A stretch of DNA of 64,000 nt from Caulobacter hibisci (lineage in GTDB: Bacteria > Pseudomonadota > Alphaproteobacteria > Caulobacterales > Caulobacteraceae), in the NCBI RefSeq assembly GCF_016135805.1, contig NZ_JADWOX010000019.1:44249-108248 (forward strand). Direction: 5' to 3'. How positions within the stretch are numbered: the first letter of the stretch is position 1; the number at the start of each line of letters is the position of its first letter. Positions 40,774-49,290 of the stretch are shown one piece after another. The notes beneath the pieces are model-generated. The model searched no databases. It was not told the origin of the DNA and saw only the letters and a program-made list of their open reading frames with translations. Both the position numbers and the translations under genes were made by a program.

Positions 40774-41640
40774 ATGCTCGCACCGACCTCTCCGGAGAAC
40801 ATGCCTTCCATGTGTCGCAAGCCCGCCCTGCTCGCAACCGTTCTCGCACCCGCTCTGCTGCTGGCCGCCGTTCCGGCCTTCGCCGGCGCCAAGGCCGACA
40901 AGGCCGCGACCCCGGCGACGACCGAGGCGAGCCCGGCCGCGCCCGCGCCCCGCAAGGCCAGCCCGGCCGAGCGCCTCGAGGCCCGCCGCCTGGATCCCCT
41001 GGCCCGCGCCGCCTTCTGGAACGCCGAGGTCGAGGCCGATCCGCGCGACGCCGAGGCGGGCACGGCCCTCTCCCAGGCCCTGCGCGCCCTGGGCCGCTAC
41101 GACGAGGCGGCCGAGGCGTCCAGCCGCGTGCTGGTGGCCCATCCCAACGACCTCGAGGCCCTGCTGGAATCCGCCCGCGTGCAGCTGGCCCGCGGCGACG
41201 GCTTCTTCGCCATCGAGCCGGCCAGGATGGCCGCCGCCGCCGCGCCGAAGGACTGGCGTCCGCAGAGCCTGCTGGGCGTGGCCCTGGAGCAGTCCAAGCG
41301 CGACGACGAGGCCCTGGTCGCCCACCGCCAGGCCGTCGCCCTGGCTCCCAACGAAGCCGCCCCCAGCGCCAACCTGGCCATGTACCTGGCCGGCCATGGC
41401 GACCTGCCGGGCGCCGAGGTCCTGCTGCGCCGCGCCGCGACCCTGCCGTCCTCGACCATCCAGATCCGCCAGAACCTGGCCCTCGTCGTCGGTCTGCAAG
41501 GCCGCGTCGACGAGGCCGAGAAGCTGGCCCGCCAGGACCTGCCGCCGCAGGTGGTCGACAACAACCTGGCCTGGCTGCGCGCCGCGCTGGGTCGAGGGAC
41601 GGGCACACGCACTTGGGACGCGGTCAAGGCCGGCGGCTAA
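40774..41640 (+). CDS. Exported TPR protein (TadD-like)
   Basis: A 288-residue tetratricopeptide protein. Hydrophobic export signal CRKPALLATVLAPALLLAAVPAFA, then an Ala/Pro linker. Helix pairs of TPR type follow: AGTALSQALRALGRYDEAAEASSRVL, LEALLESARVQLARGDGFFA, QSLLGVALEQSKRDDEALVAH, PSANLAMYLAGHGDLPGAEV and QNLALVVGLQGRVDEAEKLA in parts. It resembles TadD, the TPR protein of Flp pilus assembly, but no other tad gene is nearby. ATG 40774 has AGGGGG seven bases before; ATG 40801 or 40810 would shorten the signal n-region. Confidence 0.78.
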   Translation: MLAPTSPENMPSMCRKPALLATVLAPALLLAAVPAFAGAKADKAATPATTEASPAAPAPRKASPAERLEARRLDPLARAAFWNAEVEADPRDAEAGTALSQALRALGRYDEAAEASSRVLVAHPNDLEALLESARVQLARGDGFFAIEPARMAAAAAPKDWRPQSLLGVALEQSKRDDEALVAHRQAVALAPNEAAPSANLAMYLAGHGDLPGAEVLLRRAATLPSSTIQIRQNLALVVGLQGRVDEAEKLARQDLPPQVVDNNLAWLRAALGRGTGTRTWDAVKAGG

Positions 41641-41660
41641 CCGAGTATTCAGTTCCTCAT

Positions 41661-41815
41661 CCCGGGCGAAGGGCCGCGAAGCGGTCCGCAGACCCGGGAC
41701 CCAGGGGCAGCCGCAACGCTATGGCCGCCGGCGGGCGCTTGATGCCGTCACTGAGCCCAGTCCCCTGGGTCCCGGCTCTCCGCTGCGCTGCGGCCAGGAT
41801 GACGGCGGATTTGAG
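41661..41815. repeat. Dispersed repeat, family D copy 2
   Basis: CATCCCGGGCGAAGGGCCGC with CCGCAGACCCGGGACCCAGG on the left, and inverted GGGTCCCGGCTCTCCGCTGC with GGATGACGG on the right, so the unit is an imperfect palindrome. Related to 31800-31955. No gene seen. Confidence 0.65.
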
Positions 41816-41823
41816 CGAATACA

Positions 41824-41856
41824 AAAGGGCGCCGCGCTTCGCAGCGGGCGCCCTTT
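41824..41856 (-). terminator. Terminator downstream of katG
   Basis: AAAGGGCGCCGC pairs with GCGGGCGCCCTTT around GCTTCGCA; on the minus strand the stem ends in TTTTGT, 19 bp after the katG stop. Symmetric enough to act in both directions. Confidence 0.75.
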
Positions 41857-41874
41857 CGCTTTTGAGGACCGCCG

Positions 41875-44052
41875 TCAGAGGTCGAGACGGTCGGCGTTCA
41901 TAACCTTGGTCCAGGCCGCCACGAAGTCCGTGACGAACTTGTCCTGGGCGTCGGCGCTGCCATAGACCTCGGCATAGGCCCGAAGCTCGGCGTGGGAGCC
42001 GAAGATCAGGTCGACGCGCGTGGCTTCCCAGCGCGGCTGGCTGTCCTTGCGGCCGTGGCCGGCGAAGGCGTTGACCGCCGTCGGGCTCCAGGTCGTGCCC
42101 ATGTCGAGCAGGTTGACGAAGAAGTCGTTGGTCAGGGCGCCCGGATGGTCGGTGAACACCCCGGCCTTCGAGCCGCCGCTGTTGGCGCCCAGCACCCGCA
42201 GCCCGCCGACCAGCACCGTCAGCTCCGGACCCGACAGCCGCAGCAGCTGGGCCCGGTCGACCAGCGCCTCTTCCGGGGCCATGAACTGCTCGCCGGCCTT
42301 GCGATAGTTGCGGAAGCCGTCCGACAGCGGCTCCAGCGGGGCGAAGGAGTCGGCGTCGGTCTGCTCGGCCGAGGCGTCGGCCCGGCCCGGCTTGAAGGGC
42401 ACGACCACGCGGCTGCCGCCGGCCTTGGCGCCTTCCTCGACCCCCGCCGCGCCGGCCAGCACGATCAGGTCGGCCAGCGAGATCTTCTTCCCACCTTCGG
42501 CCGCGCCGTCGAACTGCGCCTTGATGCCTTCCAGCACGCCCAGCACCTTGGCCAGGGTCGGCGGGTCATTGACCTCCCAGTCCTTCTGCGGCGCCAGGCG
42601 GATGCGGGCGCCGTTGGCCCCGCCGCGCTTGTCCGAGCCCCGCCAGGTCGAGGCCGAGGCCCAGGCGGTGGAGACCAGCTCCCCCACCGACAGGCCCGAG
42701 GCCAGGATCTGGCGTTTCAGCTCGGCGATGTCGGCGCCGTCGACCAGCGGGTGGTCCACCGCCGGGATCGGGTCCTGCCAGATCAGGGTCTCTTCGGGCA
42801 CCAGCGGGCCGAGATAGCGGCCCTTGGGGCCCATGTCGCGGTGGGTCAGCTTGAACCAGGCCCGGGCGAAGGCGTCGGCGAACTGGTCGGGGTTATCGAG
42901 GAACCGGCGCGAGATCTTCTCGTATTCGGGATCGAACCGCAGGGCCAGGTCCGTGGTCAGCATCCGCGGCACGTGGGTCTTGGACCCGTCATAGGCGTCG
43001 GGGATGTCGGCCGGGGCGTCCTTGGCCCGCCACTGCTTGGCGCCGGCCGGGCTTTCGTGCAGCTCCCACTCGAACTTGAAGAGGTTCTCGAAGAACAGGT
43101 TGCTCCACTTCGTGGGGGTCTGGGTCCAGATCACTTCGGGGCCGCCGGTGATGGCGTCGGCGCCGATGCCGGTGCCGTGCTTGCTGCGCCAGCCCAGGCC
43201 CTGGTCCTCGATCTCGCCGCCCTCGGGCTCGACCCCGACGAAGGACGGATCGCCCGCCCCGTGGGTCTTGCCGAAGCTGTGGCCGCCGGCGATCAGGGCG
43301 ACGGTCTCCTCGTCGTTCATCGCCATGCGGGCGAAGGTGGCGCGGATGTCGTGCGCGGCCGCCTTTGGATCGGGATTGCCGTTGGGGCCTTCGGGATTGA
43401 CGTAGATCAGCCCCATCTGCACCGCGCCCAGGGCCGAGTGCAGCTGGCGCTCGCCGCTGTAGCGCTCGTCGCCCAGCCACGAGCCCTCGGGACCCCAGAA
43501 CAGCTCCTCGGGCTCCCACTGGTCGGCGCGGCCGCCGCCGAAGCCGAAGGTCTTGAAGCCCATCGACTCCAGCGCGACGTTGCCGACCAGCACATAGAGG
43601 TCGGCCCACGACAGGCTGGCGCCGTACTTCTGCTTGATCGGCCACAGCAGGCGCCGGGCCTTGTCGAGATTGGCGTTGTCGGGCCAGCTGTTGAGCGGCG
43701 CGAACCGCTGCTGGCCGCCGCCGGCCCCGCCACGGCCGTCGGTGACGCGATAGGTGCCGGCGCTATGCCAGGCCAGGCGGATGAACAGGCCGCCGTAGTG
43801 GCCGAAGTCGGCCGGCCACCAGTCCTGGCTGTCGGTCATCAGCGCGTGCAGGTCGGCGACGACGGCGTTGAGGTCGAGGTGGTTGAAGGCCTCGGCGTAG
43901 TTGAAGCTGTCCCCCAGGGGATTGGAACGCGGCGAATGCTGGTTCAGGCCCTCCAGCCGAAGGCTCTGGGGCCACCAGTCGCGGTTGGCGTGGCCTCGGC
44001 CGTGTCCGACGGGGCATTGGCCCTTCGCGCCGGTGTCGACATTCCCATCCAT
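41875..44052 (-). CDS. katG: Catalase-peroxidase
   Basis: A 725-residue bifunctional catalase-peroxidase that destroys hydrogen peroxide. The distal heme triad is in GLFIRLAWHSAGTYR (Arg, Trp, His), the Tyr of the Met-Tyr-Trp adduct is in GLIYVNPEGPNG, the adduct Met in ARMAMNDEETVAL and the proximal His in AGGHSFGKTHGA. The degenerate second domain follows to the C-terminus. Start at 44052 has GGGAGG before it. A GATAGG-N14-CCTATC palindrome lies 70-95 bp upstream, and a strong terminator follows. Confidence 0.97.
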   Translation of the reverse strand: MDGNVDTGAKGQCPVGHGRGHANRDWWPQSLRLEGLNQHSPRSNPLGDSFNYAEAFNHLDLNAVVADLHALMTDSQDWWPADFGHYGGLFIRLAWHSAGTYRVTDGRGGAGGGQQRFAPLNSWPDNANLDKARRLLWPIKQKYGASLSWADLYVLVGNVALESMGFKTFGFGGGRADQWEPEELFWGPEGSWLGDERYSGERQLHSALGAVQMGLIYVNPEGPNGNPDPKAAAHDIRATFARMAMNDEETVALIAGGHSFGKTHGAGDPSFVGVEPEGGEIEDQGLGWRSKHGTGIGADAITGGPEVIWTQTPTKWSNLFFENLFKFEWELHESPAGAKQWRAKDAPADIPDAYDGSKTHVPRMLTTDLALRFDPEYEKISRRFLDNPDQFADAFARAWFKLTHRDMGPKGRYLGPLVPEETLIWQDPIPAVDHPLVDGADIAELKRQILASGLSVGELVSTAWASASTWRGSDKRGGANGARIRLAPQKDWEVNDPPTLAKVLGVLEGIKAQFDGAAEGGKKISLADLIVLAGAAGVEEGAKAGGSRVVVPFKPGRADASAEQTDADSFAPLEPLSDGFRNYRKAGEQFMAPEEALVDRAQLLRLSGPELTVLVGGLRVLGANSGGSKAGVFTDHPGALTNDFFVNLLDMGTTWSPTAVNAFAGHGRKDSQPRWEATRVDLIFGSHAELRAYAEVYGSADAQDKFVTDFVAAWTKVMNADRLDL

Positions 44053-44121
44053 CGTCGTCTTCCTCCCTGGCTTGTGTCCGCCTGCTTGTCCCCCGACCCG
44101 CCTAGTCAACGCGCATCCGAC

Positions 44122-44147
44122 GATAGGTAAAATTGATTGTTCCTATC
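44122..44147. promoter_or_regulatory. Palindrome upstream of katG, OxyR-like site candidate
   Basis: GATAGG (44122-44127) and CCTATC (44142-44147) with a 14-bp AT-rich spacer. It contains an ATAG half element of OxyR sites, but the full four-element ATAG/CTAT pattern is only partly met. Confidence 0.4.
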
Positions 44148-44271
44148 ATCGCGATAGACGTCGCCAACCGGCGCAAGGTCGAGTTCGGGAAGTTATTGCG
44201 AATAGATCGCAAGTGCATTTGATCGCGCGGGCGGGATTACGCCGGGGGCGGAGGGAAATGCTGTGGCGGAT

Positions 44272-45867
44272 CTAGCCCGCCTCGGCCTCGCGGCGCGCGC
44301 GAACAGCCTCCACGCCCACGCTCACCTCGACGACGAAGCGGCTGCCCAGGCCCGGCGTGCTGACGACGTCGATCTCGCCGCCCATGGTCTCGAGGATCTG
44401 GCGGGTGATGCTGAGGCCCAGGCCCGTGCCGCCGGCGTGGCGCGAGGTCTCGCCGACCTGCTCGAACGGCCTGAACACGGCGTCCAGCTGGTCCGGCGCG
44501 ATGCCGACGCCGGTGTCCTCGACCGCGAACCGCAGGCGCGCGGTCTCGCCGACCGGGGCGTCCACCAGCGTGACGGCCAGCGACACCGCGCCCCTGTCGG
44601 TGAACTTCACGGCGTTGCCCAGCAGGTTGATCAGCACCTGACGCAGGCGCTTGGGGTCGGCGACGATAGTGCGGGGGGCCTCGGCCGACAGCTCGACGGC
44701 GAAGGCCAGGCCCTTCTCCTCGGCTCGCAGGCGGAACATCTGGTCCAGCTCGGCCAGGCAGGCGGCCAGGTCGAAGGGCGTCGGCTGCAGGTCCAGCCGC
44801 CCGGCCTCGATCTTGGCGATGTCGAGGATGTCGGTGATCACCGACAGCAGGTGCTCGCCGCTGGAGCGGATGGCGTCTACGGCCGTGCGCTGCTTGGCGT
44901 CCAGGCCCGTGCGGCTGAGCCAGTAGCTGTAGCCGATCACCCCGTTCAGCGGCGTGCGCAGCTCGTGGCTCATGTGGCTGAGGAACTGCGACTTGGCGGC
45001 GTTGGCGGCCTCGGCGGCGGCGCGGGCCTCCGACAGCACCCGGGCCTCCTCGGCCTGCCGCCGCTGGCGGTCCTCGAACTCGCGGCGCATGCCCAGCAGG
45101 CGCGTCACCAGAAAGACGCCGGTCAGCACCAGCCAGGCCCCCAGGATGATCAGGTAGTACTGCTCGTTGGACAGGTAGGTCCCCTCGAAGGCGATCGAGG
45201 AGACCGAGACCGTCATCGGGCCGGGCGTGGCGTCGGCGGTGGCGATCTGCACCGCGCGCACGTCGTCGAAGGCGGGGACGACGTCCTGGGCCGACAGGCC
45301 GTGGCTGGCTACCCACCACTGCTCGGGCGCCAGCTGGGCCATGGGCAGCTGAATGAGGTTGTCGCCCTTGTGGACGGGGAACTCCACGGCCAGCGGCATG
45401 TCCTGGTCGCCCGTTCGCATGCCGATGGCGGCCGGCGGGGCGGTCTTGACCAGCAGCTTCAGCCGCTCGCCCGCGCCCTGGTAGGTCAGGCGCAGGGTCA
45501 GGGTCTGGTAGTGCGAGAAGTCCAGGCCCCGCTTCCCCTGGCCGGCGGTCATCTGCAAGCCGTAGCCGCAATAGGGATAGGCCACGCCCGGGCGGATCTC
45601 GCACGACCACGACAGCGGCCCGTTCGGGTCGGCGGCGACGCTGGAGCGGCCGCCGCTCTGGGCGTCCGAGAAGGCGTAGCTGATCAGCTGGCCCGACTGC
45701 GGTGTCAGGGTCAGGGCCTGGCGGGTGAGGGCGCTCTTGCCCAGCATGGCGGCGAAGGTCACCGCGATCAGCAGGAAGATCGCCGCCTCGACCTTGAGGT
45801 TCCGATAGCGCAGCCAGCCGCCCAGGGTCGCATTCGACACGCTAAGACGATCGGGACGCTGAGGCAC
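44272..45867 (-). CDS. Sensor histidine kinase with periplasmic jelly-roll-like domain
   Basis: A 531-residue membrane histidine kinase. TM1 about residues 26-44, a 195-residue periplasmic domain, and TM2 about 240-262. The periplasmic part is strand-rich with a Cys pair (SWSCEIRPG, YPYCGYG) and resembles carbohydrate-binding jelly-roll modules (inference). Cytoplasmic part: coiled coil, HisKA with SHMSHELRTPLNG, then HATPase with LINLLGNAVKF, DTGVGI and GGTGLGLSI. No HAMP and no receiver; no response regulator is adjacent. GTG start with AGGAG 6 bases upstream. Confidence 0.9.
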   Translation of the reverse strand: MPQRPDRLSVSNATLGGWLRYRNLKVEAAIFLLIAVTFAAMLGKSALTRQALTLTPQSGQLISYAFSDAQSGGRSSVAADPNGPLSWSCEIRPGVAYPYCGYGLQMTAGQGKRGLDFSHYQTLTLRLTYQGAGERLKLLVKTAPPAAIGMRTGDQDMPLAVEFPVHKGDNLIQLPMAQLAPEQWWVASHGLSAQDVVPAFDDVRAVQIATADATPGPMTVSVSSIAFEGTYLSNEQYYLIILGAWLVLTGVFLVTRLLGMRREFEDRQRRQAEEARVLSEARAAAEAANAAKSQFLSHMSHELRTPLNGVIGYSYWLSRTGLDAKQRTAVDAIRSSGEHLLSVITDILDIAKIEAGRLDLQPTPFDLAACLAELDQMFRLRAEEKGLAFAVELSAEAPRTIVADPKRLRQVLINLLGNAVKFTDRGAVSLAVTLVDAPVGETARLRFAVEDTGVGIAPDQLDAVFRPFEQVGETSRHAGGTGLGLSITRQILETMGGEIDVVSTPGLGSRFVVEVSVGVEAVRARREAEAG

Positions 45868-46022
45868 TGCGCGCTCCTGCGGGGCCTGACGGGGCCGTTG
45901 AAGAAAAGGGGCGGAAAAGGGAACGGGCGGACCTTAGCGTGGCCATGTTTTCCCGCCGCTTAACGAGGCGGCGGAATTCTTCGATTTGTCGCGGTGCACG
46001 CGCGCCGCCGTGTTTCGCGGAA

Positions 46023-46036
46023 CATTCACGCGAATG
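46023..46036. promoter_or_regulatory. Small palindrome in kinase/secreted-protein divergent region
   Basis: CATTC-ACGC-GAATG in the 280-bp gap between the divergent kinase (start 45867) and the gene starting at 46148. The rest of 45868-46147 shows no gene; it should hold both promoters. Confidence 0.3.
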
Positions 46037-46147
46037 ACCGGTCACGGGTATTGCGCCGCCGGTTTCAACCGTCGATGGTTGGCGCCAAGGCGGCGCTTGC
46101 GCGTGCGCGGCCGGCGTTTTTCCACGCCTTTCAGCACGAGGAAGCCC

Positions 46148-46885
46148 ATGGTCCTTCGCCACCGGTTGGTCGTCGCCGCCACCCTCTCCGCCCTGGTCGT
46201 GGCCGGTCCGGCCGCCGCCCAGATCCCGGCCAACCTGCGCGACCTGGTCGGGGCCCGGGCGGCCGGCGGCGAAAGCGAGCTGCAGCGGCGCGGCTATGAG
46301 TTCGACCACGTGGACGAGGGCGGCTCGGCCAAGTTCGGCTACTGGCGGCGCGGCGACGACTGCGTGCAGGTCACCACCCGGGACGGCCGCTACCTGACCA
46401 TCGTCGAGGCCCGCAACCTGTGCCGCAAGAAGGGCGGGGACTCGAAGGCCGCCGCGGTTGTCGCCGGCGTCGCCATCATCGGCCTCGCCGCCGCCCTGGC
46501 CGCCCACAAGGCCAAGCACGGCGACTCTGACCGCGACCACGACGACGAGTACGAGCGCGGCTACCAGGCGGCCCTCTACGGCTCCGACTACGACGACCGC
46601 CACGAGACCGAGGGCTATCACGAGGGCTTCCTGGCCGGGCAGTCCGAGCGCGACAACCGCCGCTACGCCAACACCCGCTATGTCCGCCAGGCGCCGCGCG
46701 CGGCCCAGGACGCCTGCTCGCGCCGGGCCGACGAGTTCCAGAACCGGCCCTACGGCAGCAGCGTGCCGATCAGCGTCCGCGACCTGGGCCGCGGCGACTG
46801 GGAGCTGACCATGGCCACCGGCTCCTACCGCTCGCGCTGCACGGCCTCGTCGGAGGGACGGGTCCGCTCGATCGAGCCTTACTGA
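46148..46885 (+). CDS. Envelope protein of unknown function
   Basis: A 245-residue exported protein. Signal peptide MVLRHRLVVAATLSALVVAG through AAAQ; a compact domain to residue 100 (AGGESELQRRGYEFDHV, FGYWRRGDDCVQVTTRDGRY); a hydrophobic helix at 101-118 (AAVVAGVAIIGLAAALAA); then a His/Asp/Tyr-rich linker with two related EYERGYQAALYGSDY and ETEGYHEGFLAGQ units, and a C-terminal domain with a Cys pair. GAGGAAG precedes the ATG. Unknown function; possibly membrane-anchored in the periplasm. Confidence 0.7.
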   Translation: MVLRHRLVVAATLSALVVAGPAAAQIPANLRDLVGARAAGGESELQRRGYEFDHVDEGGSAKFGYWRRGDDCVQVTTRDGRYLTIVEARNLCRKKGGDSKAAAVVAGVAIIGLAAALAAHKAKHGDSDRDHDDEYERGYQAALYGSDYDDRHETEGYHEGFLAGQSERDNRRYANTRYVRQAPRAAQDACSRRADEFQNRPYGSSVPISVRDLGRGDWELTMATGSYRSRCTASSEGRVRSIEPY

Positions 46886-46907
46886 GGCCCGAGGCCGAGG
46901 CTGGCGT

Positions 46908-47579
46908 TCAGGCCAAGGCCAGCGGAATCAAGATCAGCAGCATGTAGAGCAGGGCGCGGGCCAGGGCCGCCACGGCGGTCACGGCCGCGCGGGCCGGCGG
47001 GATCGACAGATGCCGCGACAGCCAGCGGGTCTGGGCCACGATCAGCCAGACGGTCGAAGCCAGGATCACCGCCGCGCCGCCGGCGACCAGGGCCGGGGTC
47101 CCGCGCTGCATGGCCATCAGGCCCAGCGAGACGCACAGCGCCACCGGCGAGGCCAGGTAGCACTGGGCGTAGAACGGGCGCCGCAGGGTTCGGCGCGAAA
47201 TCGTCACGCCCTGCTTGCGCAGCCGGGTCAGGGTCACGACCAGCGGCATGAGGCCAAACAGCAGGCAGCGGAACATCAGCAGGTTCTGCTGGGAATCGTA
47301 GAGCGCCTTGGCCAGCGGCGGGGCGTTGACCGGCTGGGGAACGTGAACCGCCCAGCCGATGGCGTTGGCGATCACCAGGGTGATGATCAGCAGCACCGGC
47401 GGGCTCAGGGCGTCGTCGTAGCGCAGGTCCTCGGGCTGGCCTTCCTCGCGGTCGGAATAGGCCATGGCCGTCATCGGCCGGTTGACGATCCGCAGCATGG
47501 TGCGCGGGTAGAAGTAGAGCCAGGTCATGGCTTCGAAGAGCAGTTCCTCGAAGCTTCTCAGGATCTTCAGCAGGTCCAC
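46908..47579 (-). CDS. Multipass membrane protein (Yip1-like)
   Basis: A 223-residue inner-membrane protein with about five hydrophobic segments starting near residues 60, 100, 142, 165 and 195. The N-terminal PRTMLRIVNRPMTAMAYSDREEG and the first TM region resemble Yip1-domain permease-like proteins of proteobacteria (weak similarity by eye). Function unknown. Convergent with the preceding gene. Confidence 0.65.
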   Translation of the reverse strand: MDLLKILRSFEELLFEAMTWLYFYPRTMLRIVNRPMTAMAYSDREEGQPEDLRYDDALSPPVLLIITLVIANAIGWAVHVPQPVNAPPLAKALYDSQQNLLMFRCLLFGLMPLVVTLTRLRKQGVTISRRTLRRPFYAQCYLASPVALCVSLGLMAMQRGTPALVAGGAAVILASTVWLIVAQTRWLSRHLSIPPARAAVTAVAALARALLYMLLILIPLALA

Positions 47580-47722
47580 GAACCAGGCTCCCGTTACGCC
47601 GATCGGTCGGTGATAGCAGCAGCGGGCCGCAATTTCTGCCCGTCCATCGGAAGGCGAGGGGCGAGCGCTATACAGCCGTGGCGAAGCGTCGCCATAGTCG
47701 CCCGCGCAGTGGAGCTTCGATC

Positions 47723-48451
47723 ATGGCAGGGCCAGCCCCGCGAGACTTTCCATACATCCGCGCCACGCCCGAAGGCCTGTCGACCGGGCGGTGGGCCATG
47801 GTGCTGGGAAGCTGCGTCGCCGGTTTCGCGGCGCTGATGCTGCTGGCTCGCGCGCACGGCGGTCCGATGGCGCTGGTCGGGCCGGTGCTGTTCGTCGTCA
47901 TGCCGCTGCTGGCGCTGAGGGCGGCCGCGGGACGCGGATGGACGGCGCTGTTCCCGCGCCCGACGCTGGCCGACGTGCTGGCCGGCCTGCTGGCCGTTCC
48001 CCTCGCCCTGCTGCTGTCGGGCGCGGTCGCCCTGGTCTTCACCACGGCCGGCACGGTCGCCGTCAATCCGGTCGCGGGCCTGCTCGTGCGGCTGGACGGC
48101 TGGGAGCGCGTGCTCTTCATCGCCGGCACGGCGCCGCAGTTGCTGGGTGAGGAGCTGATCACCATCCTGCCGTTCCTGGCCCTGCTGGCCCTGTTCCATC
48201 GCCGGTTCGGCCTCGCGCTGCGCCCGTCTGTCGTGGCCGCCTGGATCCTGTCGGCCGCCGTCTTCGGCTTGCTGCACCTGTCGACCTACTGCTGGAACCT
48301 GGCCCAAGTGCTGCTGGTCATCGCCGTCTCGCGGCTGGCGCTGACGATTCCCTATCTGTTGACCCGAAGTGTCTGGTCCTCGTTCATCGCCCACATCACG
48401 CTGGACTGGTCGATCTTCGCCCTGGTGCTGCTGGGCGCGGCGAGAGGGTAG
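47723..48451 (+). CDS. CPBP family intramembrane metalloprotease
   Basis: A 242-residue multipass protein with the CPBP (CAAX protease/bacteriocin-processing) motifs: the Glu-Glu pair in LLGEELITILPFLAL, a conserved His in FGLLHLSTY and another in IAHITLDW. About seven TM segments from residue 25. It may process prenylated or other membrane peptides, or serve in immunity; no partner peptide gene is seen. ATG 47723 has GGAGC upstream and is preferred to the GTG at 47678. Confidence 0.85.
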   Translation: MAGPAPRDFPYIRATPEGLSTGRWAMVLGSCVAGFAALMLLARAHGGPMALVGPVLFVVMPLLALRAAAGRGWTALFPRPTLADVLAGLLAVPLALLLSGAVALVFTTAGTVAVNPVAGLLVRLDGWERVLFIAGTAPQLLGEELITILPFLALLALFHRRFGLALRPSVVAAWILSAAVFGLLHLSTYCWNLAQVLLVIAVSRLALTIPYLLTRSVWSSFIAHITLDWSIFALVLLGAARG

Positions 48452-48496
48452 GGACCCAACCCCTTGCGCGGACTCAGCTTCCGCCGCTTTGCGCGG

Positions 48497-48524
48497 TTGA
48501 CATCGACGGTCCCGTCGCTTATCC
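48497..48524 (+). promoter_or_regulatory. Promoter of rpmH with overlapping DnaA-box-like sequence
   Basis: TTGACA (48497-48502), 14-bp spacer and GCTTATCC (48517-48524) fit the Caulobacter housekeeping promoter. TTATCCACC at 48519-48527 differs by one base from the DnaA box TTATCCACA. Confidence 0.5.
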
Positions 48525-48589
48525 ACCGCCCCTCACTCGCGGGACCGCAAGGTTTTCGCGCCCACGTTATTGTAATTCGGAGCCACGTC

Positions 48590-48724
48590 GTGAAGCGGAC
48601 ATTCCAGCCGTCGAAGCTCGTGCGAGCCCGCCGTCACGGCTACCGCACGCGTATGGCCACCAAGAACGGCCAAAAGATCGTCGCGCGTCGTCGCGCCAAG
48701 GGCCGTAAGCGCCTGACGGCCTAA
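48590..48724 (+). CDS. rpmH: 50S ribosomal protein L34
   Basis: A 44-residue L34, complete and typical: start KRTFQPSKLVRARRHGYRTR, end RRRAKGRKRLTA. The start codon is GTG (48590-48592), preceded by GGAG. Located 112 bp before rnpA, the near-universal rpmH-rnpA order. Confidence 0.97.
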   Translation: MKRTFQPSKLVRARRHGYRTRMATKNGQKIVARRRAKGRKRLTA

Positions 48725-48750
48725 GAGCGGGTCTCCCGCTCTTCTTTCCT
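48724..48750 (+). terminator. Hairpin directly after rpmH
   Basis: AGAGCGGG-TCT-CCCGCTCT followed by TCTTTCC; the left arm overlaps the rpmH stop codon. It may be a terminator or 3'-end processing hairpin. Confidence 0.6.
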
Positions 48751-48776
48751 GCTTCGGCGGGATCGTACGACATGAC

Positions 48777-48835
48777 AAAAGCCGCCCCTTCCCAGAACCA
48801 GGCCTCAAGCCTGCGCCGGAAAGGGCGGCTTTTTT
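48777..48835 (+). terminator. Strong terminator-like hairpin abutting rnpA start
   Basis: AAAAGCCGCCC...TTCC (48777-48792) pairs with GGAA.GGGCGGCTTTT (48818-48833), an inner AGGC/GCCT pair closes the loop, and six T residues end one base before the rnpA ATG. It has the full form of an intrinsic terminator placed inside the rpmH-rnpA unit, so it could limit rnpA read-through. Confidence 0.7.
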
Positions 48836-48836
48836 C

Positions 48837-49283
48837 ATGACCGAATCCCAGGTGACCGCCGCCAAGGGTCCGAAGATCGAGCGCATCAAGGTGCGCGCCG
48901 ACTTCCTGAAGGCCGCCAAGGCCCCCTCGCTGTCGCGCGGCGCCGTCTTCATGCAGCTGCGCCCGCGAGGCGACGACGACGCCCTGATCCGGGTCGGCTT
49001 CACCGCCTCCAAGAAGGTCGGCGGCTCGGTGGAGCGCAATCGCGCGAAAAGACGCCTGCGCGAGGCCGCGCGGCTGCTTCTCCCCCTTCATGGACGGCCC
49101 GGTTGCGACTATGTGTTCATCGCCCGCGGCGGTACGCGCTCGCGGCCCTGGGGGCGTTTGCTTGACGATGTAAAAGCCGCGCTGATAAGCCTCGCGGCCG
49201 ATATAGACCGCGGGGGGAAACGTCCCGCGCCCGCCTCACCCAATTCGAACGCGCCTGCGTCCGAACCCTCCGATCCCGGTTAA
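48837..49283 (+). CDS. rnpA: Ribonuclease P protein component
   Basis: A 148-residue RnpA, the protein cofactor of RNase P for 5' tRNA maturation. RADFLKAAKAPS and VGFTASKKVGGSVERNRAKRRLREA (the RNR motif) are typical. A C-terminal Pro/Ser tail of about 20 residues is extra. No ribosome-binding site is visible: the preceding bases are the T run of a hairpin, so translation may depend on how the transcript starts. yidC follows after 7 bp. Confidence 0.93.
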   Translation: MTESQVTAAKGPKIERIKVRADFLKAAKAPSLSRGAVFMQLRPRGDDDALIRVGFTASKKVGGSVERNRAKRRLREAARLLLPLHGRPGCDYVFIARGGTRSRPWGRLLDDVKAALISLAADIDRGGKRPAPASPNSNAPASEPSDPG

Positions 49284-49290
49284 GTCATCC

